The notes beneath the pieces were generated by a model. The model was not told the origin of the DNA. It searched no databases and was given only the letters and a program-made list of their open reading frames with translations. Positions 1 to 10,150 of a stretch of 64,000 nt of DNA are shown here, piece by piece. Origin of the DNA: Oreohelix idahoensis (lineage: Eukaryota; Mollusca; Gastropoda; Stylommatophora; Oreohelicidae); the NCBI GenBank assembly GCA_024509875.1, contig JAMPIV010019850.1, forward strand, positions 244,001-308,000, written 5' to 3'. A program made the translations under genes and the position numbers. Within the stretch, counting starts at the first letter, position 1; each line of letters opens with the position of its first letter.

Positions 1-1109
1 AAGCGCAGGTGTGTGTCTGGAAACTGGCAAATAATTGTTTGACCAGGAGAGTTTGAGGAGAAGATTGAGAGGAACGATTGTCGTAAATAAGTCTGTCCTT
101 ACTCTCCCCAGCACTCTGTGAAGCAACTATTTACTTTCTAACCCTTATTATCACTGAGCCTCACCATAATTCTCCACTCTAAACAGGACCACTATTTCTA
201 AGACTCTTTCTCTCAAAATAAATTTACGACAGTGCTGGACCATACAGAGGTTCTGATTATTTGAATTTCAGGTTTTGTCCTGCAACAGTTTTATCCTGAA
301 ACGTTGTATCCTGCAAAGGACCCAAAGTATCTGATTCCTATAACTCATTTTGGACTTTGAGTGCAAAGGCTCATGATGTCAATGTAGCTAACCACCCTTG
401 TTCCACTGCCTGGCAAGTCACAGAGTTGTTCGTCCACGGCAGAAGAGTGTGGGATTTTCTGGATTTTCAGATAAGTGGACTTATCTAGCCACTGATCAGC
501 GTGTTCAACAAAAAAAAATCACCACAAAAGAAAAATAAATATATTATTAACATTTCAGTCGAGGATGAATTTAAGGACAATATAAATCCACTTAATCCTC
601 ACAGTCAAACCATTTACATTGTATTAAATTTAAAATTATTCATCAGTGTGGAAGACAATAGAAACTTCAATACAAGATTATGTTTTTATAAATTTAAGTT
701 TCTATGCTTATTTATTTCAAGCTGTAAATACCTTTGAGTTTTCCTAAGTTACCTAACCAAAACAGAACAGCGTTAGGTAAATAAATTGTAACAACATAAA
801 TATCAACAGACTCCTAAATTATTTGAATTAAAGTTTTCAAGTTTTGTTTGATATTTATTTCAGATTGTTAGATATACTATATTAAATACCCCTAGACCAA
901 CTTGTCAACATAAACAACACATAATACCAAAGGAGAATCTTCGAAAGGGGCAAATAGATTTCCAGGACATAGCCTTTCAACGCCTGGATGTTTATACAGT
1001 TGGATTCTACCTTTGATGTCAACACACCCTTATTCTTTTCCAGAAAAGTGGATATTTCTTGTAAGACCAGTCTCTTGCCTGGCACTATCCTGGTATCATC
1101 TGATACATC
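1..1109. other. no gene recognised
   Basis: AT-rich DNA with only short unconvincing reading frames. I see no conserved motif, tRNA-like promoter box or long repeat that recurs elsewhere in the window. Confidence 0.5.
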
Positions 1110-2145
1110 TTTTTGTCCAGGATATCTTAAATTCTATAACATCGAAAACCTTCAGTGACAATGACATTGGAGAATTTTTCAAAACAACTGTAGGAGTTCG
1201 CCAGGGATGTTTCATGTCCCCACTGCTCTTTAATATATATCTAGAACATATTATGTAGGAGCCTCTCTACGATTATAAAACAACCATATCGATTGGAGGC
1301 CGACCTCTTTGCAATCTACGTTTTGCTGATGATATCGATCTGATAGCTGGAACAGAATCAGAACTTCAAGACCTTACCTCTAGACTGGAGAAAGTAACAA
1401 GAACGAATGGGATGGAAATTAATATAGAAAAAAAAAACAAGATATTGGTGAATAGCCATAAGACACATGTTCCGACCAACATTACGTTAAATGGGCAAAC
1501 GTTAGAAGAAGTTAACACCTTTAAATATCTGGGGTCCACTATATGTAGTGATGGAAGATCAAATAAAGAAATCAAGACAAGAATTGAGATGGCCTCAGCT
1601 GCCATGACAAGGCTGAGTGTGATCTGGAAAAGTAACATCAGTTTTCCTGTGAAGATCAAATTATACAAATCACTTGTATTATCTATTCTCTTGTATGGGT
1701 GTGAGGGCTGGACACTCACTGCAGATACGGAGCAAAGGATCCAGGCTTTCGAGCATAAATGTTATAGATGAATTTTTCGCATGTGCTATAAAGAGCACAA
1801 AACAAATGCCTATGTTAGAGAGAAAATAAACACCTATGCAGGCCACCAAGAACCACTTTTGTCAGTAGTGAAACGTCGAAAGCTTGCCTGGTTTGGGCAT
1901 ATAACTCGTCATGACTCCCTTTCGAAAACGACCCTTTAGGGAACAGTCGAAGGTAAACGGAGAAGAGGAAGGCAAAGAAAATCCTGGGCTGATAACATCA
2001 AATAATGGGCAGGGCACGGTTTTTCTACACTTGTACGCATTGCTGAGGATAGAGAGCAGTGGAGGACCCTGTCTGCTGATGCTTCCACCATGGCACCCCT
2101 ACGACCCATGACGGGTTACGGGTTGAGATGATGATGAAGCTGTAT
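1110..2145 (+). mobile_element. 5'-truncated APE-type LINE fragment (RT second half to 3' end)
   Basis: Degenerate reverse-transcriptase half of a non-LTR retrotransposon. In order I see the RT motif GVRQGC near 1195, the catalytic FADD box near 1322 (read as FADDID), the YLGS thumb motif near 1540, LLYGCE near 1690 and the basic tail GRRRGRQRKSW-like near 1950. At least three in-frame stops and one frame change break it, so it makes no protein. It lacks endonuclease and the first RT motifs, as expected for a 5'-truncated insertion. It ends with a short GATGATGATGA tail near 2130, typical of RTE/Nimb-like LINEs with simple-repeat tails. The family name is inferred by eye; that it is a LINE is clear. 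Confidence 0.85.
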
Positions 2146-2499
2146 TTCGTTTGGGAACAAGAACGTCAGAACCAATACACTTAATTCCAAGACAACCCCG
2201 AGGTTCATCACTCTCATCGGTGCTGCTTCAGAACCACTAAAGAAAGTAGCCACATTTTTAGCCAACGGAACGAACAATAGCAATTACACACTAATTATGT
2301 GCGTTTGTGTGTGTATGGACTAAATTAGATTGACAGGAAATGGCCTAAACTATACATGTGGCACTACAGACAGGTTTTAAATTTTGCAATACTAAAATCA
2401 TATCTAAGAAGGTTTATGGACCTGGCGCTCCCTGTTAAACAGCGTAGTTAAAGTAGATCTCCTTGACATTTCTCTCAGTGATCAAAACATTAAGTGGTG
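2146..2499. other. no gene recognised
   Basis: Spacer between two LINE fragments. Nothing recognisable. Confidence 0.5.
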
Positions 2500-2832
2500 G
2501 GACAACTGAAGTATCTAAGAGTAACACATGACCTCGAATCCAAGCATCTGCAGTTCCAAGTGGAACTGTTTCAGTTACGATATTTTGGCTTTGTCTGCTG
2601 CAGGCAGAAGATTGGTTACAAAGGCAAATATGGGAAACTAAGCATCAATGTTCCAGACCTCCAGGACGACCCAGAGTTCACTGGAGGGTAAAATCATATC
2701 ATCTCTGAAGGACCGACGATTGGACTGGAGCCAGGCCAAAACAAAGACAGCCGATAAAATAGCATGGCGCTTCCTCTGGTAAACCTCTACACCACAAGAT
2801 AGAAGATGAACGACTAAGTAAATAATTAATCT
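2500..2832 (+). mobile_element. LINE L1-family 3'-end fragment
   Basis: Short 3' remnant of the same LINE family that lies on the minus strand at 9163-22040. The matching parts are the LRYFG and GKYGK blocks, the QDDP block near 2665, and after a frame change a segment matching the terminal KDR...ADKIAWR block near 2705-2780. Both copies finish with an ACGACTAAGTAA-type end followed by a TAA-rich tail. It is frameshifted and non-functional. Confidence 0.75.
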
Positions 2833-3518
2833 TAAGGGCGGGAATAAAGCAAAGAAATACAAATTTAGCCGACCTTTAAAGAGTGTGGAGGAAAAAAAAT
2901 TCTACAGAAATGCACAAGCTGCACAAGAAGGTTTCTTGAATTTTTGATGAGCGTATGATCATGTATTTCAATACTGTTTTCAAACGGAAAAATTATCAAC
3001 ATATTGCTCTAAAACTAAATAACTTGTTCCACATTTTTAAACTCATTCGTGTCACTTTAACAAGTGGCATTTCGATTAAACCAATTAGGAAAAAGCAGAG
3101 CAAATTCAGTCCCTGCTATGGAACCCAGAATCATGTGTGCTGCTTGAAGGAGATCAGATGCACAATGTATAAACAACGTAATTATCAATGACAGTGAGAA
3201 ATCAAGTTAAATGAGTGATGCCAGTCCTATGTTATTACTTGACACATGTTTTATTTCTGACATTTCTAGTTAGGAGGAAAAGTGGGGTCAACTAGGTAAC
3301 ACTGTTTGTGTTTGTTTTAAAGTTCTGAAGATGATACAGCGATCTGACTCGTTTGTCCTGGTGCCTTGAAAGTTGCATTATTTCTGATATAGCTTTGCTT
3401 GACTTTAGAGATGAACACATCTTGAAAAACTGAAAAAACTCTGACAGGTTTCGTTGTTTGGTATGCAGTTATCGTTGCTGCTTTCAAAATATGCAAAACT
3501 TGAGCCAGACAGATACAA
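2833..3518. other. spacer and probable 3' UTR of PDI-like gene 1
   Basis: No independent gene is seen. The part next to the stop codon at 3519 is expected to be 3' UTR of the minus-strand gene. On the minus strand an AATAAA hexamer lies at 3255-3250, about 264 bases past the stop, and is a candidate poly(A) signal. A second reading frame at 3317-3550 minus overlaps exon 2 out of frame and is treated as spurious. Confidence 0.4.
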
Positions 3519-3767
3519 TTAAGCTTTAGCATCACAAGGAAGTTTGGCACAAACTGCTTGATCTAAGATTGGACAAGTCTCCACAAGTTTCACCATAGCT
3601 CGGGCTGTAAAGCTTTCAAAGTCTCTTATTGTAGCTACATAATTGCCTCTTGAGTACATCTTATAATTTGGGGTTGCTTCTATTCCCTCTTTGTAACAGA
3701 GATCTCGTTCAAATAAGCAGTTTACTGCGCCGTATCCGTGATGATTTCTCAGTGTTAGAGCTGAAGC
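3519..3767 (-). CDS. thioredoxin-fold / PDI-like protein 1, exon 2 (C-terminal half, stop)
   Basis: Terminal exon of a small thioredoxin-fold protein. A pyrimidine-rich tract ending in CAG gives an acceptor just before 3767. The frame then runs 82 codons to TAA at 3521-3519. In joined numbering (residues 87-168) it carries the second half of a thioredoxin domain: a beta-strand GAVNC (99-103), helix segment ERDLC (106-110), the cis-proline loop ATP (117-119) and the strand KMYSRG ending in the usual glycine (127). These match the family pattern of a VDC strand, a (Y/T)P cis-Pro loop and a strand-turn-G. The C-terminus adds several cysteines and ends DAKA. Exon phase 0 matches the phase 0 donor of exon 1 at 8066. 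The fold is most like a PDI-type domain (PDIA5-like by eye); the exact orthology is not established. Confidence 0.72.
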   Translation of the reverse strand, partial: ASALTLRNHHGYGAVNCLFERDLCYKEGIEATPNYKMYSRGNYVATIRDFESFTARAMVKLVETCPILDQAVCAKLPCDAKA

Positions 3768-3964
3768 CTGAAAGGGATAAATATAATGACTTTGGTGGCT
3801 GACTCAATCATTAAGACATTACTGAATTAATGGAAACTTGAGTTGTTAATTCGTGATTGCGAAAGTACTTGATATAAATCCCTCTTTCTATTAAAGAGCT
3901 TTTATTAATAAGTACCTATTGCGTGACTGTATAAAAGTATGTTGAGTGTCAAAGATGAGGGAAT

Positions 3965-4113
3965 AACACATAAGGAAGGGAAACCCGAGGCCTGTAAACA
4001 GTAAATTAATATTAGACAAACATAAAGGTATGTTGTTTTTCTGTTGTCCAAGTGTTCTACTTCTTTATTTCTTGCGAGTGCCTGAAAACATACCTTTATG
4101 TTTGTCTAATATT
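3965..4113. repeat. foldback SINE-like insertion with 14-bp TSD
   Basis: A 149-bp insertion flanked by a perfect 14-bp direct repeat AAAGATGAGGGAAT at 3951-3964 and 4114-4127. Its ends are a perfect 27-bp inverted repeat (4008-4034 and 4087-4113) around a 52-bp loop. The right half matches the 3' part of the SINE-like repeats at 9468-9690 and 9935-10150. The left half is the reverse complement of the same unit plus about 40 bases that follow it at 9691-9722. This looks like LINE-machinery insertion with an inverted, self-overlapping copy. It lies in the intron of PDI-like gene 1. Confidence 0.7.
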
Positions 4114-4169
4114 AAAGATGAGGGAATGTTTGTTGATCGTAAGGATGTGTTGTGTGTCACATATGTGGG

Positions 4170-4375
4170 CGTGTGTTTTGAGTGTTAGAGATATTAGCGT
4201 GCTTGCAAAATGAGTATTAAAGATATGACCATTCTTGTAAATAAGGTTTCAATGATATAGGATTGCGTGTAAATAAATTGCCAAAGATGTAATCGTACTT
4301 GTAAGGTGAGTATCAAAGAAGATGTAAGCGTACTTGTAAGGTGAGTATCAAAGATGTGAGCGTGTTATTGTGAGT
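4170..4375. repeat. degenerate minisatellite, about 32-bp unit
   Basis: Imperfect tandem copies of a unit reading roughly GAGTATCAAAGATGTAAGCG then TACTTGTAAGGT. The two best copies are near 4305-4365. The older flank of the foldback insertion (AAAGATGAGGG) seems to belong to the same repeat. Confidence 0.6.
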
Positions 4376-5782
4376 TTAGTTGTACATTAAGTCTCAGAGC
4401 ATCCACGAGAGATTTGAATCTTTTAATTTTGGACTGAACTTATTTCTTTTAATTTTTATTTGTTTCCCAATGGAACATATGTTCCTCTAGCTTTTTGCTG
4501 TCGTATTTTGATATCACAGTCCATTCTTATAATGCTTCTATATTGCTGTCATAATATTTACATATGTAAATTAAGTGAACTCTTTTTTTGTTATTTTGGG
4601 CTAGTTTAGTCTCATAATTCTACTATTTCTTTAGTCTTTTATTTCAAACACAACAGTTAAGACATTTCGTCAAGACATTTTAGCCTATCCTAAGTTATGG
4701 ACTACGGATAAAGCAGTGAATTATCAGATGTACTATTTTGTATTTTAGTGAGTGACAACCATGTGACAGTGTGCTCCTAGTTGAGTTGGGCACGGCGCCA
4801 ATTGGTCAATATGTGACTCTTGTTATTATATCTTCTTTTTCTCTGTTAAATGTCCATGAAGTGTTATTACTAGCTTCCCGCTAGAGATGTAGATTCTTGT
4901 GGAAATGTGTCAGGTTCGTTCTTCTGTCGACAGATGTTGTGAAGGTGCTATAGTGGAGTACTTCTGAAGGTCTTGTAACTTTGCATTCAATTCATTCGAC
5001 CAATGTGCATAACTTAGCTGAGTCATATAACAAGGTTTATTTACAAAGTACATAAATAAACAAATGCAGTTGGAAATCAAATCAATATTCTTTGTTGCGA
5101 ATGTAGTTTACTCTAGGTCTCCGTATTTACTTTTCTTCCTTCGTAATTTTGTGTGTACCCAAGAATCTCGTGCAACTCACAATCTAGGTCACATCGACCT
5201 TTGTTTCCCTTCGTTTCTTCAACTTTTCAGTACAAGTAGTGGTGTCTTTTATCTTCAATATTTAAAGTTACTATTTTCTACAGATGATGAGTTCTCATAT
5301 ACATCTGTGACTGTTTTCTTGGTTTTCTTCCTTTAATGCAAATCAATCCTATTTGGGGACTGAAATAAAAATCGAGATCGCACTACATGTGTTACTACTT
5401 TACATAGTCTTTCCTCATAGTACAGAAATATAGCTACCGCTTATATTCTGTTGTGAAAGAAACGATATCATGAAAGTCTTCACACAGTATGCTTCTTTCT
5501 GAAATATTTTAAGAACTTCAACTTAAAACTTGCCTTCATGGTTCCACGAAAGTTGAGACAGCTCAAACATGGCTTCTCATCAGCTCACAAGTACAAAAAA
5601 AAAAAAAAACAACATTTTGCCCTGAGGTCGTCTAGATGGAACTGCCCTAATCACAATGTTAACTTTTTGTTAGCCCCACGGTGTTGTGGGCCCTTGTCAC
5701 CTACTAAAAATGTATGACCTTATCTCATTGGCACGAATAATGCTGCGGTAATAAACCTCACTGTCACATATGTGTGATACTA
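4376..5782. other. intron sequence, no gene recognised
   Basis: Intronic DNA of gene 1. It includes a poly(A) run near 5595 and a 90-codon open frame at 5064-5336 with no recognisable motif, which I regard as chance. Nothing else was recognised. Confidence 0.5.
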
Positions 5783-6742
5783 CAGGGTGGCCACTGAAAG
5801 ACTGAAGGGTTAGGAAAAGTCATAACTTGTTCATTTTGAATCTTTTTTATTTTCTTTTTTTTTTCAGTTATAGAGCATCCCTTGGAGATTAAAATGGCTA
5901 CGTATGATGTCCAGATGCGAGTAAAACTCATTGACTTTTTCTATTCCAGTGAAAGATCAATTATTCAAACTCAGAGAAAATATCGCCAACATTTTAATGT
6001 CAGAGTATCTCCTAGCGATAACATGATTCGGAACCTAATCGCCCGGTTACATTAACAAACAAAACTGCAGATTTTGGGGTACTGAGAATCCGAGGCAATT
6101 AAATCAGCATCAATTACATCCCCAAAAATGCACTGTTTGGTGCGATGTTATGGCTGAAAGAGTTATCGGCCCCTATTTCTTCGAAAATGAGGAAGATCAG
6201 CCAGAAAGAATCAACGGGGCCCTGTATAGGACAATGCTTGAAAATTTTTTACGCCAAGCGGTTGAAGATAATCAGGAGGTATGGTTCCAACAGGATGGAG
6301 CTACTGTGCACACTGCCAGGGCGACGATGGACCTCCTGCGAGAAATTTTCGGTGAAAGAATAATTTCAAAAAAAGCTGAGTTTGTTTGGCCTCCGCTTTC
6401 ACCTGATTTGATGGCACCAGACTTCTTTTTGTCGGGCTACTTGAAAGAACGGGTTTACGTAAATAAACCTCGAACAATTCAAGAACTTAAGGAGAACATT
6501 CGAGCCGAAATCCGACGTTTAGGATCTGAAACCTTGCGTTCAGTCATGGAAAATGCTGTGGAAAGAGCCTGTATTTGTGAGCAGAAAAATGGTGGTCATT
6601 TGAGATATGTTGTTTTTCACACATAATACTGAAAAAAAAATCCATTAATTATATTTCCAAATAAAATAATAAAAAATTAAAAAAACGTGTTTGTAAAAGT
6701 TATTTTTGTTTTATACCCTTCAGTCTTTCAGTGGCCACCCTA
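5783..6742 (+). mobile_element. Tc1/mariner-type transposon, internally deleted
   Basis: A complete but deleted DNA transposon. Terminal inverted repeats are near perfect over about 27 bases: left AGGGTGGCCACTGAAAGACT from 5784 and its reverse complement ending at 6741. The outermost base differs (C versus T). TA dinucleotides at 5781-5782 and 6743-6744 are the expected TSD. At 960 bp it is shorter than the usual ~1.3 kb because the middle of the transposase gene is missing. It sits in the intron of PDI-like gene 1. It could be mobilised only by a full-length relative. Confidence 0.93.
5894..6626 (+). pseudogene. mariner-type transposase remnant
   Basis: DDE/D transposase, the enzyme that cuts at the terminal repeats. 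The N-terminal helix-turn-helix start (ATG at 5894) runs to a TAA near 6055. The reading then resumes in another frame just before an NCRFWG block and continues to TAA at 6626. The join skips roughly 100 residues, including the first catalytic Asp. The second Asp is in QQDGA near 6292 and the third in APDFF near 6418, with 41 residues between them by my count. That spacing resembles DD41D (rosa/VISITOR-like) mariners, an assignment that needs a tree. The C-terminal part looks well preserved, so the deletion may be recent. It cannot be catalytic. Confidence 0.88.
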
Positions 6743-6744
6743 TA

Positions 6745-8065
6745 TTTATAATCATTTGTAAGCGGTCATCGCCCATCCTTGTTTTTTCCCATCGGAATAT
6801 AGGACTGCGACTGCTACTGTCCTCTGGTTTCTAGCTTAGACTATTTTTAGTCTCTCCTTTAAACCTCTGTTTGATTGCCTTCAGCTTTATCCCAAGTTTT
6901 ATTTAGCTCCGACACGCTTCTTATTCCTTCAGGATCCAATCCAGGATGGGTCTAGCATTACTGACAGGTTATTTTCTGATCTATAATCTACGTTCACGTA
7001 ATCGAGAAAGCCAAGCTATCTCATAATGGAAACCTGTTGTGACGTCAAAACTGGTGAACGAGTAATTATCGTTCAAAGTTAGTAAGGTGAATAGATTTAT
7101 TCTAAACACATAATAAAACGGACTTTTGTTAACGATTTATTGATTGGTCTAATAGACTCCATCTTCTTCGTACATTCTAAGATGTCTACCTGAATATTTT
7201 CAGAGTAAGCAGTAGTCAACTTGAGGATATTTGTATGTCCATAGAGTTTTTCTAGGATCTGTACTGGTGACGGCCATATGTGTTTTCTCTGTTCCTCAAA
7301 TGATGGACATCTGTTCTGTAGTTATTTTATCAGTGCCACACTTAGACTTCATCGGTAGTTCCTTTCTTTAATTTGTTAATAGATGAAATCTCAATTTGTT
7401 GGAATCTATTCATTCTCAATCAATACTCCCCGCTGGTCTCATGGACAGTGAGATTGGATGCCTAGCCTTCTCGGATAAGGGCGGAAAAAGGAGTTGCCGT
7501 GTGCAAGTTGCGCACGATAAATATCCCACGACAGTTGGAAATCGTAAAGAGTAGGCTTATCAGGCCGCTGCTCTGGCAAAATTTAAAAATTAGGAAACCT
7601 ACAAATTACAAAAAAATGTTTATAGAATGTGTGATTCCTATACATTATATACACATTGGGATTATCGCCGGTGCTACGGAGTTCGTGCACTGCGCTGAGA
7701 TCCTCATTGTGTTATCTAAGGGAGGAGATTGGAGCACCGATGGCGTTGTCTCGTGTGCAATGAAGATAGTCCTTGAAAACCAAACCAATCTAATCTCAAT
7801 TTGTTGGTGCCCGCGAGGGGTCAGAAGATTACCACTTGTTCTCTTTTGTTGAGCTGGTAATATGCATCATTGTGTGGATGGCTGGATGCTCTACATCCCA
7901 TTTGTTTATGTACCTGATTCTGATAAAAATCTTTTCTTCCTAAAGTTATGCTTGTATGAGCTGAGGTAGCTATCCACCTTCCTCTGTCAATCTATTACGT
8001 TCTTCACTGCCGGGGTTGTAAAAAATGAGATATAAAGATAATAACGGGTTTGATCTATTGCTTAC
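6745..8065. other. remaining intron of gene 1; possible unclassified repeat at 7430-7850
   Basis: No gene is assigned. The stretch 7430-7850 is less AT-rich than its surroundings and holds a 117-codon open frame (7499-7852, no ATG at the start) without a known motif. It might be an old dispersed repeat. Neither RNA polymerase III box is convincing there. Confidence 0.35.
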
Positions 8066-8323
8066 CGTATCCATGTGCTGCCTGACAAGGCGGGAATCTG
8101 GGTCGTACGGATCATAGAAAACGACCAATGAAACATCTTTATCTTTGATAAAGTCTTGAAAGTTGTTCGAATGTAAATTTTTAACAATCGTCGTCGGGCC
8201 GAAGAAATCCCGAGTGTCGTTATAATCACTGTCAACTTCAGGAAAAAGGGTTATGTTTGAACTTCTTATAGTTTCTGTCGGACATTTTTCTAGTTTTGAC
8301 GTTGCGATATTTAAGTGTGGCAT
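8066..8323 (-). CDS. thioredoxin-fold / PDI-like protein 1, exon 1 (start to active-site region)
   Basis: First visible coding exon: ATG at 8323, 86 codons, ending in a clear donor GTAAGC at 8065. It joins in phase 0 to exon 2 (3767-3519) over a 4.3-kb intron. Residues 1-45 form a polar leader with an acidic stretch near DSDYNDTRDFF. A thioredoxin-fold strand (SLVVFY, 65-70) follows. Where PDI domains have WCGHC, this protein has YDPDS (73-77), so both redox cysteines are absent and it cannot act as a classical oxidoreductase. I see no signal peptide, so an ER location is unsupported unless an upstream exon exists; a possible acceptor (TGCAG) lies about 18 bases before the ATG. Gene 2 at 32826 shares the MP start, the DTxDFF block, the strand and the donor phase, which makes them paralogues. 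Confidence 0.72.
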
Positions 8324-9162
8324 TTTCTCTGAGACAAACACTGCAGGAGTACCAACAATAAGTTATGAATATGAGCTGTCTTCAACTGTCTTCTGCTTTA
8401 AAACATTTTACGAAGGGTAAAGTGTTTAGTGCTGGAACGGCTTGCATCAGGTAGAGCCATATAGCCAACAAACAATCCAGTCGTTTGGTTGTTCACACAG
8501 ACTTGTGACGTCAAGCCAACTGCGCATTAGGACAAGACCATATTGTGCTAGTTTGTTCGGAAACTTCTTGGTGTGCAAAGTTAAATATATTATCCATCAG
8601 TTTTTACGAAGGAGATCGTAGTGTTTACTAGCATTAAAGTCTTAGATTGACACCATTTTCATATTATTTGGAATTGAAAACAATATATCCTAATTATAAC
8701 CCATCAGAGGTTGAACGGGAGATTTTTTTTTTCATTAATTAAAAAAACAAAACATTTAGAGTAGTACTCCAATAACATCAATACTACAATCAACCATTGC
8801 TACATCTACAACCCCATCAACAACAAAAATCACAGTAATTACCAAAAGTGCTGAAATAATTCAAATGAAACATAAAGTCTGAAAAATAGTGATCACGGGT
8901 TGTAATCTACAAGATTTAAGAGAAATAACGAAATCATCAGTAACGGAACAAACATTGAGAAAGGCAGAAGAAATCTTGACAACCATGGAAAATCTTCAGC
9001 AACAAGTAGCTAAAGGTGTATCTAAATTAGCAGAGCTCAAAGAGGAGAATGAAGATTTACTAAAAACGGTTGACAAATCGTAAGATGATTGAGAGAAAAC
9101 AAACAGATAAAAACCAACAAGAAGAAAAGGAGTTTTAAAATATGGCAGATCTATTAAAAATT
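8324..9162. other. 5' flank of gene 1 and spacer
   Basis: Contains the presumed promoter side of PDI-like gene 1, but no TATA box or other element stands out. Low-complexity CA/AAT-rich DNA lies near 8740-8880. One short open frame is listed separately. Confidence 0.4.
8889..9083 (+). other. short open frame with coiled-coil character
   Basis: A 64-codon open frame beginning at GTG, not ATG, with an in-frame TGA just upstream. The predicted peptide is rich in Glu, Lys, Leu and Gln with heptad-like spacing (LRKAEEILTTMENLQQQVAK), so it would form a coiled coil. I recognise no family. It could be an exon, a piece of a decayed mobile-element gene, or chance. Confidence 0.25.
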
Positions 9163-9467
9163 AATTACTTACTTAGTCGTTCCCCTTCTACCGTGAGGTG
9201 TAGAGGTTTGGAAGAGTGAGCGCCAGACTATCCTATCGGCTGTCTTCCTCATGGCCTGGTTCGATTCTAGTCCTCGGTCCTTCAAAGATTGTCCAATATT
9301 TTCCTCCCAGAGGACACTGGGTCGTCCTGGGGGTCTGGATTCCTGGTTCTTTGTTTCCCATGCTTGTCGTGGTAGCCGATCTTCTCCCATTCTGCTGACT
9401 GGCCAAACCATCTTAGTTGGGACTGTTCTACTTGGGTCTGCAGGGGTAGGATTTTAGGCCTTGAATA
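9163..9467 (-). mobile_element. LINE L1, 3'-terminal piece
   Basis: Last part of the interrupted LINE L1: the LRWFG block near 9425, the QDDP block near 9325 and the terminal IVWRSLF block near 9220, in two overlapping frames. It ends in TAAGTAAGTAA. It continues the RT piece at 10144-10443, from which a SINE cluster separates it. The plus-strand fragment at 2500-2832 is a second copy of this end. Confidence 0.8.
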
Positions 9468-9690
9468 ACCCGTCATCGAAGCATCATTTTTTTGGTGATG
9501 CCTAAATGGCAGGGAGATAGTGTGATTCGCTTGCATAGCTAGGCGGGGTTGTCGCACGGAAGGTACTGGGTTCGAGTCCTGGGTAAGCCACTCACGTCTG
9601 TTGTTTTTCTGTTGTCTAGTGTTCTACTTCTTTTTTCTTACGAGTGCCTGAAAACATACCTTTATGTTTGTCTAATATTTATTTACTGTT
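9468..9690 (+). repeat. tRNA-derived SINE-like repeat, copy A
   Basis: About 220 bp with internal RNA polymerase III-type boxes. A B box GGTTCGAGTCC (exact consensus) lies at 9569-9579, and an A-box-like TTGCATAGCTAG at 9531-9542. It starts ACCCGTCATCGAAGC and runs into the 3' block AACATACCTTTATG then TTTGTCTAATATT. Copy B (9935-10150) is a close direct repeat, and part of the unit is found inverted at 3965-4113. The cluster is inserted in LINE L1. Confidence 0.75.
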
Positions 9691-9934
9691 TACAGACCTC
9701 GGGTTTCCCTTCCTTATGTGTTATAAATGTTAATAAATACCAAAAACCTACCCTCTGTCCTGTACTTACGGTTCTTAGTCTTCTATCATTTACTAGACAC
9801 CGTATTAAGGTCTTTGTTTTGTGTAGTCTGACCTATACTGTATAATAGGGGAACAACAGAAGTGATTGCGTCATGAGTAGGATGGACTGCCCATGGTAAA
9901 TTTCCGGTGTAATGTCTTACGGGTCGCACTAATG
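9691..9934. repeat. spacer between SINE copies A and B
   Basis: About 245 bp between the direct repeats. Its first ~40 bases (TTACAGACCTCGGG to TTATGTGTTA) also occur attached to the SINE fragment at 3965, so at least this part belongs to the mobile unit. An AATAAA lies near 9731. The A-spacer-B arrangement could be a dimeric SINE or a small element with direct terminal repeats. Confidence 0.45.
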
Positions 9935-10150
9935 ACCCGTCATCGAAGCATCATTTTTTTTTTGTGATACCTAGATGGCAGGGAGGATAGTGTGATTCGC
10001 TTGCATAGCTAGGCGGGGTTGTCGCACGGAAGGCACTGGGTTCGAGTCATGGGTAAGCCACTCACGTCTGTTGTTATTCTGTTGTCTAGTGTGCTACTTC
10101 TTTATTTCTTACGAGTGCCTTAAAACATACCTTTATGTTTGTCTAATATT
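9935..10150 (+). repeat. tRNA-derived SINE-like repeat, copy B
   Basis: Second copy of the unit at 9468. The B box has one change (GGTTCGAGTCA). It ends TAATATTTATTTACT, after which LINE L1 sequence resumes on the minus strand. Confidence 0.72.

Noticed and set aside
3317..3550. 77-codon ORF on the minus strand near gene 1
   Set aside because: It overlaps exon 2 in another frame and runs through the real stop codon into the 3' UTR.
9531..9579. Possible tRNA gene (A and B boxes)
   Set aside because: No cloverleaf or acceptor stem; the same unit occurs in several copies with a non-tRNA tail, so it is a SINE.
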